From positions 1 through 42,033 of the forward strand of contig NZ_ANAY01000044.1 in assembly GCF_000340965.1 (NCBI RefSeq): DNA of 42,033 bases, read 5' to 3'. Under the pieces are notes generated by a model, which saw nothing but the letters and a program-made list of their open reading frames with translations, did not search any database and was not told the origin of the DNA. Positions 9,459-17,641 of the stretch are shown here, one piece after another (the first letter of the stretch is position 1; every line of letters starts with the position of its first letter). The DNA is from Nocardiopsis kunsanensis DSM 44524 (lineage in GTDB: Bacteria; Actinomycetota; Actinomycetes; Streptosporangiales; Streptosporangiaceae). The position numbers and the translations under genes were made by a program.

Positions 9459-10406
9459 TCAGGCGGACTCGGCCAGGCGGGCCCGTGGCCCCGGACGCTG
9501 CCCCGAGGCTCCCGCGCCGCAATGGTTCAGGAGCGCCGCTCCCAGATCGGTGGCCAGGTGCCGGACCTTGCTGCCCTCACGGGTCGTGGTGATCAACCCG
9601 GCTTCCCGGAGCGCTGCGGTGTGTTCGCTGATGGAAGTCGCGGAGACGTGCAGTCTCCGGGCCAGCTCCCCCGTGGAGGCCGGGGCGAGGAGTTCGGTCA
9701 GGACCGCCGAGCGGGTCCGCCCGAGCAGGCGGCCGAGGACCTCTGGGAAGCGGTCGGGGCCCCGGAGCGACGGGTCCAGGGGCTCGTCCGGGCCCAGCGC
9801 CGGAAACAGCAGCCCCGCGCGGGGGCGTCCCGATGCGGGTTCGGTCCACTGGTGCACACGGGGGCCCGACACCAGGAACACCGAAGGGAACAGGACCAGT
9901 CCGTCAGCCGGCTGCAAGGACCGGTCGATCCCGTCATCGATCTCCAGACCGTCCTCGGTCCACCGGCCGTGCGGTCCCAGGGACCGGATCAGCGCTTCGG
10001 CGCCTTCCTTCGCCAGCCGGAACCCGGCACGGTCTGCGGCCAGTGCCTGGAGCGCGCTCACCCGTGCCTGGTCGGGACCCACGACGGTTCGTCCCACCCG
10101 GGCCAGGGTGCGTACCGCGCGCCGTGCCCGGTCGGGCCCCGGTGGCTGGAAGGACTCCTCCCCCTCCGGTGGATGCGCCCACGGCGGTAAGCAGGAGAGG
10201 GCTTCGGGTGCTTCCACCAGCTCCGCCCGCACGAACGGGAGCGCGGACAGGCGGATACGGGTGCGGCGTGTCCATTCGCCCGCTCCGGAACGGGCCGGGT
10301 CGTGGAGCACGGACTCCAGTGCGTGGGCGGTCTCGATCAGCCAGGACAGTTCCGGGTGGACCCGGATGCCTGCTGTGGCCCGCGCCGTCAAGTCGACTCT
10401 GGTCAT
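9459..10406 (-). CDS. ArsR-like winged-helix regulator with N-terminal DUF5937-like region (315 aa)
   Basis: The C-terminal ~80 residues hold a winged helix-turn-helix of ArsR type (LGRTRSAVLTELLAPASTGE... with S-A-T-S-I-S-E-H-T-A-A-L-R-E-A-G-L-I as recognition region, then a wing with R-E-G-S-K-V-R). The N-terminal ~200 residues match the layout of actinobacterial DUF5937 regulators (M-T-R-V-D-L at the start and an S-x-x-W-L-x-E-T-A-H-A-L-like stretch). ATG 10406 is preferred over GTG 10415 because AAGGG sits 8 nt upstream of the ATG. It is the last gene of the leftward transporter series, 49 nt after the permease, and may be a local repressor of the exporter operon. The ligand is unknown. 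Confidence 0.85.
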   Translation of the reverse strand: MTRVDLTARATAGIRVHPELSWLIETAHALESVLHDPARSGAGEWTRRTRIRLSALPFVRAELVEAPEALSCLPPWAHPPEGEESFQPPGPDRARRAVRTLARVGRTVVGPDQARVSALQALAADRAGFRLAKEGAEALIRSLGPHGRWTEDGLEIDDGIDRSLQPADGLVLFPSVFLVSGPRVHQWTEPASGRPRAGLLFPALGPDEPLDPSLRGPDRFPEVLGRLLGRTRSAVLTELLAPASTGELARRLHVSATSISEHTAALREAGLITTTREGSKVRHLATDLGAALLNHCGAGASGQRPGPRARLAESA

Positions 10407-10455
10407 GTGGAACACCCTTCGGGTCTGGGCAGCGGTGCCGGTTGCACGTACGGGC

Positions 10456-11280
10456 TCAGCGGACCCTCCGCAGGTAGGCGCGGAGTGCGAGCGGCAGGAG
10501 GACGGCGTGGCAGACGGCCACCGCCACCAGGCTCCACGCCAGCGGGCCCGCGACGGGGCCGCCGATCATCAGTCCGCGCACGGTGTCCACGAAGTGGCTG
10601 ACCGGGTTGATCCCGGCCCAGATCTCCAGCCAACGGGGCATGGTCTCGGGGTCGGCGAAGATGTTGCTCCCGAAGGTCAGCGGCAGGATGACGGCCATCG
10701 CAACGCCCGGGACCGCCTGCGGGTTGGCGACCATCATCCCGATCAGTACCGAGAACCAGCACAGGGTCAGTCCGAACACGATGACCAGTACGCAGGCGAA
10801 CAGGGTCGAGAGCGGGTCGGTCTGGATCCGGAAACCCAACGCGAAGGCCAGTACCAACAGGACGCTCAGCGCTACGGCGTAACGGACGACGTCGCCCAGC
10901 ACGGCGCCGATCAGGGGCGCCGAGCGTGCGATCGGCAAGCTCCGGAACCGGTCGAAGATGCCTTTGGAGATGTCGGTGTTGAGCGCCATCCCCGTACCGA
11001 TGCTCGCGTACATGGTGATCTGCACCATCAGCCCCGGCACCAGGGTCTGCAGGTAGCCCTGCCAACTGCCGGAGATCGCCCCGCCGAGCAGGAAGACGAA
11101 CACCACCAGGAACAGGACCGGTTGGATGACCGTGTCGATCAGGGTCGTGGGTGTGCGTAGGACGTAGCGCAGGTTGCGTTTGGCCAGGGTCAGGCCGTGC
11201 CCGACCCCTTCCAGAGGGCCGATCCGTCTCTTCACCGGTGCCGGCAGCACATTCTCGGGGGTGAGCGTGGGGGTGCTCAT
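10456..11280 (-). CDS. ABC-2 type transporter permease, DrrB-like (274 aa)
   Basis: This is an integral membrane half of a daunorubicin-resistance type exporter. After a ~45-residue cytoplasmic start come about six hydrophobic segments (for example IQPVLFLVVFVFLLGG at ~53, AVALSVLLVLAFALGF at ~135, VLVIVFGLTLCWFSVLIGMM at ~165, and a last one near residue 250). The family stretch with D-x-x-x-G-x-x-x-R-F-R-S-L-P-I-A-R and the N-P-x-x-H-F-V-D-x-V-R-G motif near residue 225 are present. Its ATG overlaps the stop of the ATPase gene (ATGA at 11277-11280), so the two are translationally coupled. Likely role: export of the cluster peptide or self-resistance. Confidence 0.93.
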   Translation of the reverse strand: MSTPTLTPENVLPAPVKRRIGPLEGVGHGLTLAKRNLRYVLRTPTTLIDTVIQPVLFLVVFVFLLGGAISGSWQGYLQTLVPGLMVQITMYASIGTGMALNTDISKGIFDRFRSLPIARSAPLIGAVLGDVVRYAVALSVLLVLAFALGFRIQTDPLSTLFACVLVIVFGLTLCWFSVLIGMMVANPQAVPGVAMAVILPLTFGSNIFADPETMPRWLEIWAGINPVSHFVDTVRGLMIGGPVAGPLAWSLVAVAVCHAVLLPLALRAYLRRVR

Positions 11281-12242
11281 GCGGAGACCTCCTCGTCGGT
11301 GTCACCGGGCAGGGCACGGCCGGTCAGGGAGAAGAAGACGTCGTCGAGGCTGGGCAGCCGCAGGGCCAGCTCATCGGTGGTGATCGCTTGTTGGTCCAAC
11401 CGCCTGACCAGGGAGGACAACAGGATCGGTTCGTCGGTGGGCACGGAGATCGAGACCCCGTCCGAGGCCAGGACGGGGCTGGTGCCCAGCAGGTCGGTGA
11501 CGAAGCCCATCACCCGGTCGATGTCGGTGGGGTCGACCGGGCGCACGTGCAGGGTCTGGGAACCGGTCCTGCGTTTGAGCTCGGAAGGGGTCCCCTCGGC
11601 CACGGTCCGGCCGTGGTCGATCACGGCGATCCGGTCGGCGAGCTCGTCGGCCTCCTCCAGGTACTGCGTCGTGAGCAGGACGGTGGTGCCCTCCTCCGCC
11701 AGGTTGCGCACGATCTGCCACAGGTCACCGCGGCTCCGCGGGTCCAGACCCGTGGTGGGTTCGTCGAGGTAGAGCACCTGGGGACGGCCCACCAAACTGG
11801 CCGCCAGGTCGATCCGCCGCCGCATACCGCCCGAGTAGGTCTTGACGGGCCGGTCGCCGGCCTCGGACAGGTCGAAGCGCTCCACGAGTTCCCGGGCGCG
11901 GGCCTTCCATCCCCGTCCGGGCATGCCCAGCAGTTGTCCGATGAGTTCGAGGTTCTCCCTACCGGTGAGCTCGTCGTCCACGGACGCGTACTGGCCGGTG
12001 AGCCCGACGAGGCCGCGTACCGCCACCGGGTCGCGCAGTGCGTCGTAGCCGGCCACGTGCACGCTGCCCTCGTCGGGCCGTGCCAGAGTCGCCAGGATCC
12101 GCACCATCGTGGTCTTTCCGGCCCCGTTGGGCCCCAGGACCCCCTGGATCGACCCGGTGGGTACTTCCAGGTCCACCCCGTCCAGGGCGGTGGTCCGACC
12201 GAATCGCTTCACAAGGCCGGAGGCCCGGATACAGGTGTCCAT
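11277..12242 (-). CDS. ABC transporter ATP-binding protein, DrrA-like (321 aa)
   Basis: ATP-hydrolysing subunit of an ABC-2 exporter. Walker A is GPNGAGKT with Lys at 43, the Q-loop is in L-T-G-Q-Y, the signature is Y-S-G-G-M-R-R-R, and Walker B is VLYLDEP followed by the D-loop T-T-G-L-D. A DrrA-type C-terminal extension of ~100 residues ends in L-P-S-L-D-D-V-F-F. Start ATG 12242 has a strong GAGGAGG 8 nt upstream. The open frame continues far upstream but overlaps the FtsX-type gene, so that extension is not coding. The stop overlaps the start of the permease gene. It pairs with the DrrB-like protein. Confidence 0.95.
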   Translation of the reverse strand: MDTCIRASGLVKRFGRTTALDGVDLEVPTGSIQGVLGPNGAGKTTMVRILATLARPDEGSVHVAGYDALRDPVAVRGLVGLTGQYASVDDELTGRENLELIGQLLGMPGRGWKARARELVERFDLSEAGDRPVKTYSGGMRRRIDLAASLVGRPQVLYLDEPTTGLDPRSRGDLWQIVRNLAEEGTTVLLTTQYLEEADELADRIAVIDHGRTVAEGTPSELKRRTGSQTLHVRPVDPTDIDRVMGFVTDLLGTSPVLASDGVSISVPTDEPILLSSLVRRLDQQAITTDELALRLPSLDDVFFSLTGRALPGDTDEEVSA

Positions 12243-12282
12243 TCGCGATTCCTCCTCTCGTCCGTACCACCGTCCCGGAAGG

Positions 12283-12312
12283 GGCGGACACCGGGCGGAC
12301 ACCGGGCGGACA
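12283..12312. repeat. Short tandem repeat in the leader of the DrrA-like gene
   Basis: An 11-bp unit GGCGGACACCG starts at 12283 and 12294, with a partial third copy at 12305. It lies in the 98-nt gap between the FtsX-type permease and the DrrA-like ATPase, just upstream of the ATPase ribosome-binding site on -. Function unknown; an operator is possible. Confidence 0.6.
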
Positions 12313-12340
12313 GGAACGGACGCCGTCCGAGGGGGATGCT

Positions 12341-14890
12341 TCAGTCGACCGCACCGATCCCTTCCGTGGGCGGGGTGCGCAGGGCAGAGCGTGCCGGAAG
12401 CACGACGGAACAGAACCCCAGCAGTGCCGTGAGGGCCACGACGGCGAGGTAGACCAACGGCGAGCCGGCCGGGACGGGGCTGCCGAGGAAGACCAGGCTC
12501 AGCACGGCCAGGGGCAGAGCGGCCACCACCGTGCCCAGCAGGATCGCGAGCACGATGATCACGCACGCCTCCCACCGTTGGGCACTCAGCACTTGGCGGC
12601 GGGTGGCCCCGATCATGCGCAGGAGAGCGAACTCGCGCGAGCGGGCTGCGGTGGACATCACCAGGCTGTTGACGACGGCGATGGCGATATAGCCCAGGAT
12701 GACCGCCAACCCGATCAGGTTGACCCAGGCGGCCAGGTCGGCCTCGGCGCGCGCGCCGTCGGCGAACTCGTCCTTGTCGGTGAGCTGCAGAGTCGGGTAC
12801 CGCTCGGTGAAGGAGCCCAGCGCTGCCTCCAGTTCTTCGGGCGCTGCCTCCTCGTCCGCGCTCAGCAGGATCCGGGCCGGCGGACCCGTGTGCTCGCCCA
12901 GAGCCTCCCGGGGCAGCATCGCCTCGCTCAGCCCGAGCCCACGGTCGTAGGTGGCAACCAGCCGTACCGTGGTCGGGGTGCCGTCTCCCAGGCGTATGTC
13001 GATCTCCTCCCCCACGTCCGCCCCGATCAACCTCGCTCCGGAACGCTCCATCGCCACGGTCGCACCCGTCAGTTCGCCCAGGTCGCCCTCGACGAGGCCG
13101 GGATCCAGATTTTCCCGCAGACCCTCGCTCTCGACCCCCCATGCGGAGAACGAGGCCAGTTCGGGGTCCCCGAAGACCGATCGGGGCACCACCACACGGG
13201 TCTCCTGCAGCGGGGTGACCGCGCTCGTCTGAGGCAGTGCCGCCAAGTCCTCGACGACGCCGGGGCCCGCCCCTCCGGAGCCGGTGTCGGTGACCACGGC
13301 GTCCGCCTCGATCCCTCTCTCCACTTGGGCGGAGACCGCTCCGGCCAGCACCGACTGGGTGTGGACCATGGACAGGGTGAAACCGACAGCGAGCACCAAC
13401 GGGGTCAGGACGGCCCCCAATCGGCGTAGGTCGGCCCCGGCGGACTCGGCGGCGAGGAAGCCGCTCACCCGGATCCGCCGCAGAGGGCGTACCAGGAGTT
13501 CCACCAGGGGACGCAGCAGTACCGGCCCCAGGAGCGCCACCGCGATCACCAGCAACAGGGCAGCGCTGCTCGCCCCTGCGGCTCCGAGGTCGTTGCGCAG
13601 GGCCACAGGGGTCATCGCCGCGCTCGCGGCCAGCACCACGCACACCATCCCTGCGACGCCCCGCCACCGTGCGGGGGGCTCGGAGGCGGGGCTGTTGCTC
13701 TCACGCATCGCCTCCGCGGGGTTGCTCCACGCAGGACGCAGTGCCACGGCCACCCCCGCGATCAGGGAGGTCAGCGTGATCAGTAGCACAGCGATGACCA
13801 TGGGCAGAGGCCCGATCACGAGCGGCAGGTCGGGGGGAAGGACCCCGAGCCGCTCGAAGGCCGCGTGCATGGCCCTGGCGACCAGGACCCCGGGCAGGCA
13901 GCCCAGGAGTCCGGCCGTCAAGGACAGCAGCAGGGCCTCGGCCCCGAGCATGCGCAGGATCTGGCCGGGTGTGGAGCCGATGGCGCGCAGGACGGCGAGT
14001 TCCCGCCTGCGGGCGTTGACCGACAGTGCCAGCGTCCCTGCGACCACGAACAGGGAGATGAGTACCGCCAAACCGCCGAAGGACCCGGAGATCATCAGCA
14101 GGAGACCGCGCGCCTCGTCCACCTCGGAGAACTCGATCCGGTTGACGGCGTCGCCGGTGTGCACCGTCACGGGGGTCTGCTCCGCGGCGCTCTCCACGGC
14201 ACGGGTCAGTTCATCGGCCTCCACTCCCGGGGCGGCCACGATCCCGATCGCGTCGTAGGCATCGGGCTCCTGTGCCAGACGGTCGGCCTCCTCGGGGTGC
14301 AGGAACACCGATCCGCCCCTGCTGTCACCAGCGTTCTGGTGTGTGACGGTTCCGCTGACCCGGTACTCCTCGGGTACGGCGCCGCTGACCAGCTGTACCG
14401 TCTCCCCCGGACCGACCCCGAGGTCCTCGGCCAGGCCGGTGGTCAGCGCCACCTCACCGGCTCTCTCGGGGGCCGTACCCTCCTGCGGGGCGAAGGGCGC
14501 CAACGGGGCGGTGTCCCAGCCGTGGCCGGACACCGGTAGGGGGTCCTGTCCCTCGGGTGCTGCGACCGCGAGGGACAGGTGGTGGTCGCCGGCCGCCGTG
14601 TCCACCTCGTCCAGGTTTTCCAGTTCGCCGACCAGGTCGGCGGGCAGCCGGACCGGTTCGGGGAGACGTTCGGAGACGGTGAAGTCGCCGCCCGGCAGCC
14701 GCAGGGTCTGCTCACCGCCGACGACCGCGTCGGCACCGGCGTACCGGTGAGGATCGACGGAGGAGCGCAGACCGGACTCGGCGAGAACCCCGGAGGCCGT
14801 GATCAGAGCGGTGGCGCACATCAAGGCGATGAACGTCCCCACGGATGCGCTCCTGCGGGCACGCAGGGTCTTGCGGGCTATCTCCAGCAT
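12341..14890 (-). CDS. FtsX/MacB-family ABC transporter permease (about 850 aa)
   Basis: Large membrane subunit with two FtsX-type cores. A first TM segment lies at ~16-37 (ASVGTFIALMCATALITASG), followed by a ~230-residue extracytoplasmic domain. A first TM bundle at ~270-400 contains the typical L-S-V-N-A-R-R-R-E-L-A-V-L-R-A-I-G-S stretch, more TMs lie at ~415-460, then a second extracytoplasmic domain. A second bundle at ~725-845 has S-R-E-F-A-L-L-R-M-I-G-A-T. Such proteins pair with a LolD/MacB-type ATPase in peptide-antibiotic efflux or sensing. The frame starts at ATG 14890 (sharing one base with the ATPase stop) or GTG 14893; I prefer the ATG because GGGGGA lies 5 nt upstream. Confidence 0.93.
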   Translation of the reverse strand: MLEIARKTLRARRSASVGTFIALMCATALITASGVLAESGLRSSVDPHRYAGADAVVGGEQTLRLPGGDFTVSERLPEPVRLPADLVGELENLDEVDTAAGDHHLSLAVAAPEGQDPLPVSGHGWDTAPLAPFAPQEGTAPERAGEVALTTGLAEDLGVGPGETVQLVSGAVPEEYRVSGTVTHQNAGDSRGGSVFLHPEEADRLAQEPDAYDAIGIVAAPGVEADELTRAVESAAEQTPVTVHTGDAVNRIEFSEVDEARGLLLMISGSFGGLAVLISLFVVAGTLALSVNARRRELAVLRAIGSTPGQILRMLGAEALLLSLTAGLLGCLPGVLVARAMHAAFERLGVLPPDLPLVIGPLPMVIAVLLITLTSLIAGVAVALRPAWSNPAEAMRESNSPASEPPARWRGVAGMVCVVLAASAAMTPVALRNDLGAAGASSAALLLVIAVALLGPVLLRPLVELLVRPLRRIRVSGFLAAESAGADLRRLGAVLTPLVLAVGFTLSMVHTQSVLAGAVSAQVERGIEADAVVTDTGSGGAGPGVVEDLAALPQTSAVTPLQETRVVVPRSVFGDPELASFSAWGVESEGLRENLDPGLVEGDLGELTGATVAMERSGARLIGADVGEEIDIRLGDGTPTTVRLVATYDRGLGLSEAMLPREALGEHTGPPARILLSADEEAAPEELEAALGSFTERYPTLQLTDKDEFADGARAEADLAAWVNLIGLAVILGYIAIAVVNSLVMSTAARSREFALLRMIGATRRQVLSAQRWEACVIIVLAILLGTVVAALPLAVLSLVFLGSPVPAGSPLVYLAVVALTALLGFCSVVLPARSALRTPPTEGIGAVD

Positions 14891-15678
14891 CACCGTCCCC
14901 CGATCCCGCTCATCCGCTCGGAGACGACGGCGGGGGTGGGCGCCTCGATGGCGTCCACGAGCTCGCCGTCGGCGAGGAAGAGCACGTTCTGGGCGTAGGA
15001 AGCGGCCACGGGGTCATGGGTGACCATCAGCACCGTCCGCCCCAGGTTCTCGGCGCTCTCCTGCAGGAGCGAGAGCACCTGGGCGCCGGAACGGGAGTCC
15101 AGGGCCCCGGTGGGTTCGTCGGCCAGCACCAGTTCCGGGCGGGTGATGAGCGCGCGGGCAATGGCAGCCCGCTGCTGCTGTCCTCCGGACAGTTCGGCGG
15201 GCCGGTGGTGCAGTCGCTCGGCCAGCCCGACCCGCTCGACCACGTGTTCGGCCCATTCCTGGTCCACGGGGGTGCCGCTCAACCGCAACGGCATGGTGAT
15301 GTTGTCCTGGACCGTGAGCGCGGACAGCAAGTTGTAGGCCTGGAAGACGAAGCCCACCCGTTCACGGCGCAGCCGGGTGAGCCGATTCTCCGACAGGCCG
15401 GAGAGTTCGGTCTCCCCCAGCCACACCTCACCACTGGTCGGCCGGTCGAGGCCGGCTGCGCAGTGCAGGAACGTGCTCTTCCCCGAGCCCGAGGGGCCCA
15501 TTACCGCAGTGAAGCCTGCTTTGGCAAGCTCTACGGAAATACCCTTGAGTGCACTCACTTTCCCAGCACCCGAACCATAAGTACGGTAAACTTCCCGCAT
15601 TCTCAGCGAGAAACAGTCTTCCGCAATTACGGAAGGCCCGGAACCGCCTCGGCCGCCCACGTCTTTTCCTTCGACCAC
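14890..15678 (-). CDS. ABC transporter ATP-binding protein, MacB/LolD/BceA type (262 aa)
   Basis: ATPase partner of the FtsX-type permease. Walker A is GPSGSGKST (Lys 67), the Q-loop is in F-V-F-Q-A-Y-N-L-L, the signature is L-S-G-G-Q-Q-Q-R, Walker B is LVLADEP followed by T-G-A-L-D-S, and the H-loop is in V-T-H-D. GTG 15678 is taken as start because AAGGGAG precedes it by 5 nt. ATG 15600 would delete part of the first beta strand (S-L-R-M-R-E-V). The stop overlaps the permease start. It is the first gene of the leftward series and is divergent from the histidine kinase, an arrangement seen in antibiotic-responsive Bce-type modules. Confidence 0.95.
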   Translation of the reverse strand: MVEGKDVGGRGGSGPSVIAEDCFSLRMREVYRTYGSGAGKVSALKGISVELAKAGFTAVMGPSGSGKSTFLHCAAGLDRPTSGEVWLGETELSGLSENRLTRLRRERVGFVFQAYNLLSALTVQDNITMPLRLSGTPVDQEWAEHVVERVGLAERLHHRPAELSGGQQQRAAIARALITRPELVLADEPTGALDSRSGAQVLSLLQESAENLGRTVLMVTHDPVAASYAQNVLFLADGELVDAIEAPTPAVVSERMSGIGGR

Positions 15679-15705
15679 AAGAACTCCCTTGTCGATTACC
15701 CGGCG

Positions 15706-15717
15706 GATGCTAGCATC
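15706..15717. promoter_or_regulatory. 12-bp perfect palindrome in the divergent exporter/two-component promoter region
   Basis: GATGCTAGCATC sits in the 80-nt gap between the ATPase start (15678) and the histidine kinase start (15759). This stretch is clearly less GC-rich than its surroundings. It is a candidate operator for the neighbouring NarL-type response regulator or another local regulator; the TAGCAT half could also act as a -10 element. Confidence 0.4.
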
Positions 15718-15758
15718 AACCCGAAATTGCCCCCTCCCAGATCCCCGGGGATTTTCCT

Positions 15759-16985
15759 TTGACGCACGCGGGTGAACTCCTGTATCAGCACCGGACGGCG
15801 CTGGAGCGCGCGGCTCACGGTGCGCGCTACGCCGCGTCGGCGGGCGCGGGAGCCCTGCGGTCCTGGATGTTGCTGGGCGGGTTCCTGCTGTCCCACGTAC
15901 TGACCGTCGTCTTCATCCGCACCCCGCTGTTCGCACGGATGACGGCGCTGCTCGAGAAGAGCACCGAAAAGGACGTCCGGCTGGCCTGTGAGCGCTTGGA
16001 CCGGGACTCCGTACGTGCAGGGACACCACCCCGTCGAGTGGCGTTCCGGCCCTCGATGTACTGGGCAGCGACCCATTCCCTGACCGGACTGGTCTCTGCT
16101 CTCGTGGCATTCGTCCTGGCCGTCGGGGTCGTTGTTTCCCTGACATGTCCGCTGTGGTGGTGGCTGCTGCCTCCGGAATTAGCGGTCAGTCCGGGCGGTT
16201 ACCGGGTGGATTCATGGCCCGCGGCTCTGCTCACCCCGGTCGTGGGCCTGGTCTATCTCGGCCTGTTCGTGTTCTGTGTTCCGCGCCTGGCGGACTGGCA
16301 CGCCCTCCTGGCGCGACAGATCCTCCTCGACCCGGACAGGGGCAGGCTCAGGACCCGGATCGCGGAGGTCACCGCGCTACGGCAGACAGCCCTGGAAGCA
16401 CACGGTCTGGAGCTGCGCCGTATCGAGCGCGACCTCCACGACGGGACCCAGAACCGGCTGGTCGCGGTCCGCATGCATCTGGGCCTGGTCGAACGTCTGC
16501 TGGCCGAGGACCCCGGACGGGCCCGGGAGCTCGTGGCTGTCGCCAAGGGTGCTGCCGATGAGGCACTCGGTGAACTGCGCAGCGTCGTACGCAGTATCTA
16601 TCCGCCCATCCTGGCCGACCAGGGGTTGGCCATGGCATTGGAGTCACTGGCCTCGCGTTCGGCCGTGTACTGCTCGGTGGAGGTGGCGGGCCTGCCCCGG
16701 TTGCCCGCAGCGGTGGAGACGGCCGCCTACTTCGTGGCCACCGAGGCACTGACCAACGTCGTCAAACACTCGGCGGCCACACGTGCACACATAGCGGCCT
16801 GCGAGGAGGGCGGTGTGGTCGGCATCAGGATCACCGACGACGGCCGGGGCGGCGCCGATGACCATCAGGGAAGCGGGTTGTCCGGAATCCACCAGCGGGT
16901 GGCGGCTTTCGAGGGGCGGACCAGGATCAGTAGCCCGCCGGGCGGGCCGACCACGATAGAGGTGAAGCTGCCGTGCGCGTTCTGA
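15759..16985 (+). CDS. Sensor histidine kinase, NarL/LiaS-like (HisKA_3 type, 408 aa)
   Basis: Membrane sensor kinase. One hydrophobic segment lies near 35-55, then TM segments at about 108-135 and 155-178 with a short external loop and no large periplasmic sensor domain. The dimerisation/phosphoacceptor box is E-R-D-L-H-D-G-T-Q-N-R-L with His at ~227. The HATPase part has A-T-E-A-L-T-N-V-V-K-H-S (N box), I-T-D-D-G-R-G-G and G-S-G-L-S-G-I-H-Q-R-V. The start is TTG 15759, with GGGGA 7 nt upstream; no better in-frame start precedes the first TM. Its 3' end overlaps the response regulator by 13 nt. A small-loop sensor next to an FtsX-type transporter suggests that the transporter may be the actual sensor, as in Bce systems. 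Confidence 0.92.
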   Translation: MTHAGELLYQHRTALERAAHGARYAASAGAGALRSWMLLGGFLLSHVLTVVFIRTPLFARMTALLEKSTEKDVRLACERLDRDSVRAGTPPRRVAFRPSMYWAATHSLTGLVSALVAFVLAVGVVVSLTCPLWWWLLPPELAVSPGGYRVDSWPAALLTPVVGLVYLGLFVFCVPRLADWHALLARQILLDPDRGRLRTRIAEVTALRQTALEAHGLELRRIERDLHDGTQNRLVAVRMHLGLVERLLAEDPGRARELVAVAKGAADEALGELRSVVRSIYPPILADQGLAMALESLASRSAVYCSVEVAGLPRLPAAVETAAYFVATEALTNVVKHSAATRAHIAACEEGGVVGIRITDDGRGGADDHQGSGLSGIHQRVAAFEGRTRISSPPGGPTTIEVKLPCAF

Positions 16986-17641
16986 TCGCCGAGGACGATG
17001 CGCTCCTGCGCCAAGGGCTCGTCCTGCTCCTGGAGACGGAGGGGTTCGAGGTCGTCGGAGCTGCCCGGGACCTCGCGGAGTTCCGGGCGCTCTTCGACGA
17101 GCACCAGCCCGACGTCGCTGTCCTCGACGTCCGCCTGCCTCCCCATTTCCGCCGCGAGGGGCTGGAGGCCGCGATCCGGATCCGCCAGCAGCGTCCGGGG
17201 TTTCCGGTGCTGGTGCTGTCGGCCCACGTCGAGGACGGTTACGCCGCCGAACTGCTCTCCGACAGCCGGGCCATCGGCTATCTCCTCAAGGACAGGGTCG
17301 GCGACGTCGCCGAGTTCGTGGATGCGCTGGGCCGGGTCGCCCGCGGAGGGGTCGCTCTGGACCCGGAGGTGGTCTCCCACCTGATGCGCGGCTCCGACAG
17401 CGGGGATCCATTGGGGTCACTGACCCCCCGCGAGCTCCAGGTGCTCGGGCTCATGGCCGAGGGCCACGGCAACACACGCATCCGCGAACTGCTCGGGCTG
17501 TCCACACCCGCGGTGGGCAAACACATCGGTTCGGTCTTCACCAAACTCGGGCTCACCCAGGAAGGCAGCGGACACCGCCGCGTCCAGGCGGTGCTGGCCT
17601 ACTTGAGGAGCGGCGCGGCCCCCGAGGCACCTTCGGTGTAG
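16973..17641 (+). CDS. Response regulator, NarL/LuxR family (222 aa)
   Basis: Receiver domain at 1-120 with the acidic pocket (E7, D8, D9), phosphoacceptor Asp52 (VLDVRL), Ser83 and Lys106 (YLLKD). The LuxR-type helix-turn-helix at ~145-210 contains L-T-P-R-E-L-Q-V-L and S-T-P-A-V-G-K-H-I-G-S-V-F-T-K-L-G-L. The start is GTG 16973 with an AGGTGA-type ribosome-binding site about 7 nt upstream, inside the kinase gene, so the pair is translationally coupled. Likely targets are its own promoter and the divergent transporter operon. Its last 43 nt overlap the 3' end of the SARP gene on the opposite strand. Confidence 0.95.
   Translation: MRVLIAEDDALLRQGLVLLLETEGFEVVGAARDLAEFRALFDEHQPDVAVLDVRLPPHFRREGLEAAIRIRQQRPGFPVLVLSAHVEDGYAAELLSDSRAIGYLLKDRVGDVAEFVDALGRVARGGVALDPEVVSHLMRGSDSGDPLGSLTPRELQVLGLMAEGHGNTRIRELLGLSTPAVGKHIGSVFTKLGLTQEGSGHRRVQAVLAYLRSGAAPEAPSV

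Noticed and set aside
9442..11160. 572-codon open frame on + opposite the HTH regulator and DrrB-like permease
   Set aside because: Low-complexity Arg/Gln/Ser composition and no motif; the - strand genes are well supported.
12243..13667. Upstream extension of the DrrA-like frame on -
   Set aside because: It overlaps the FtsX-type gene in another frame, while ATG 12242 has a strong ribosome-binding site and the normal family N-terminus.
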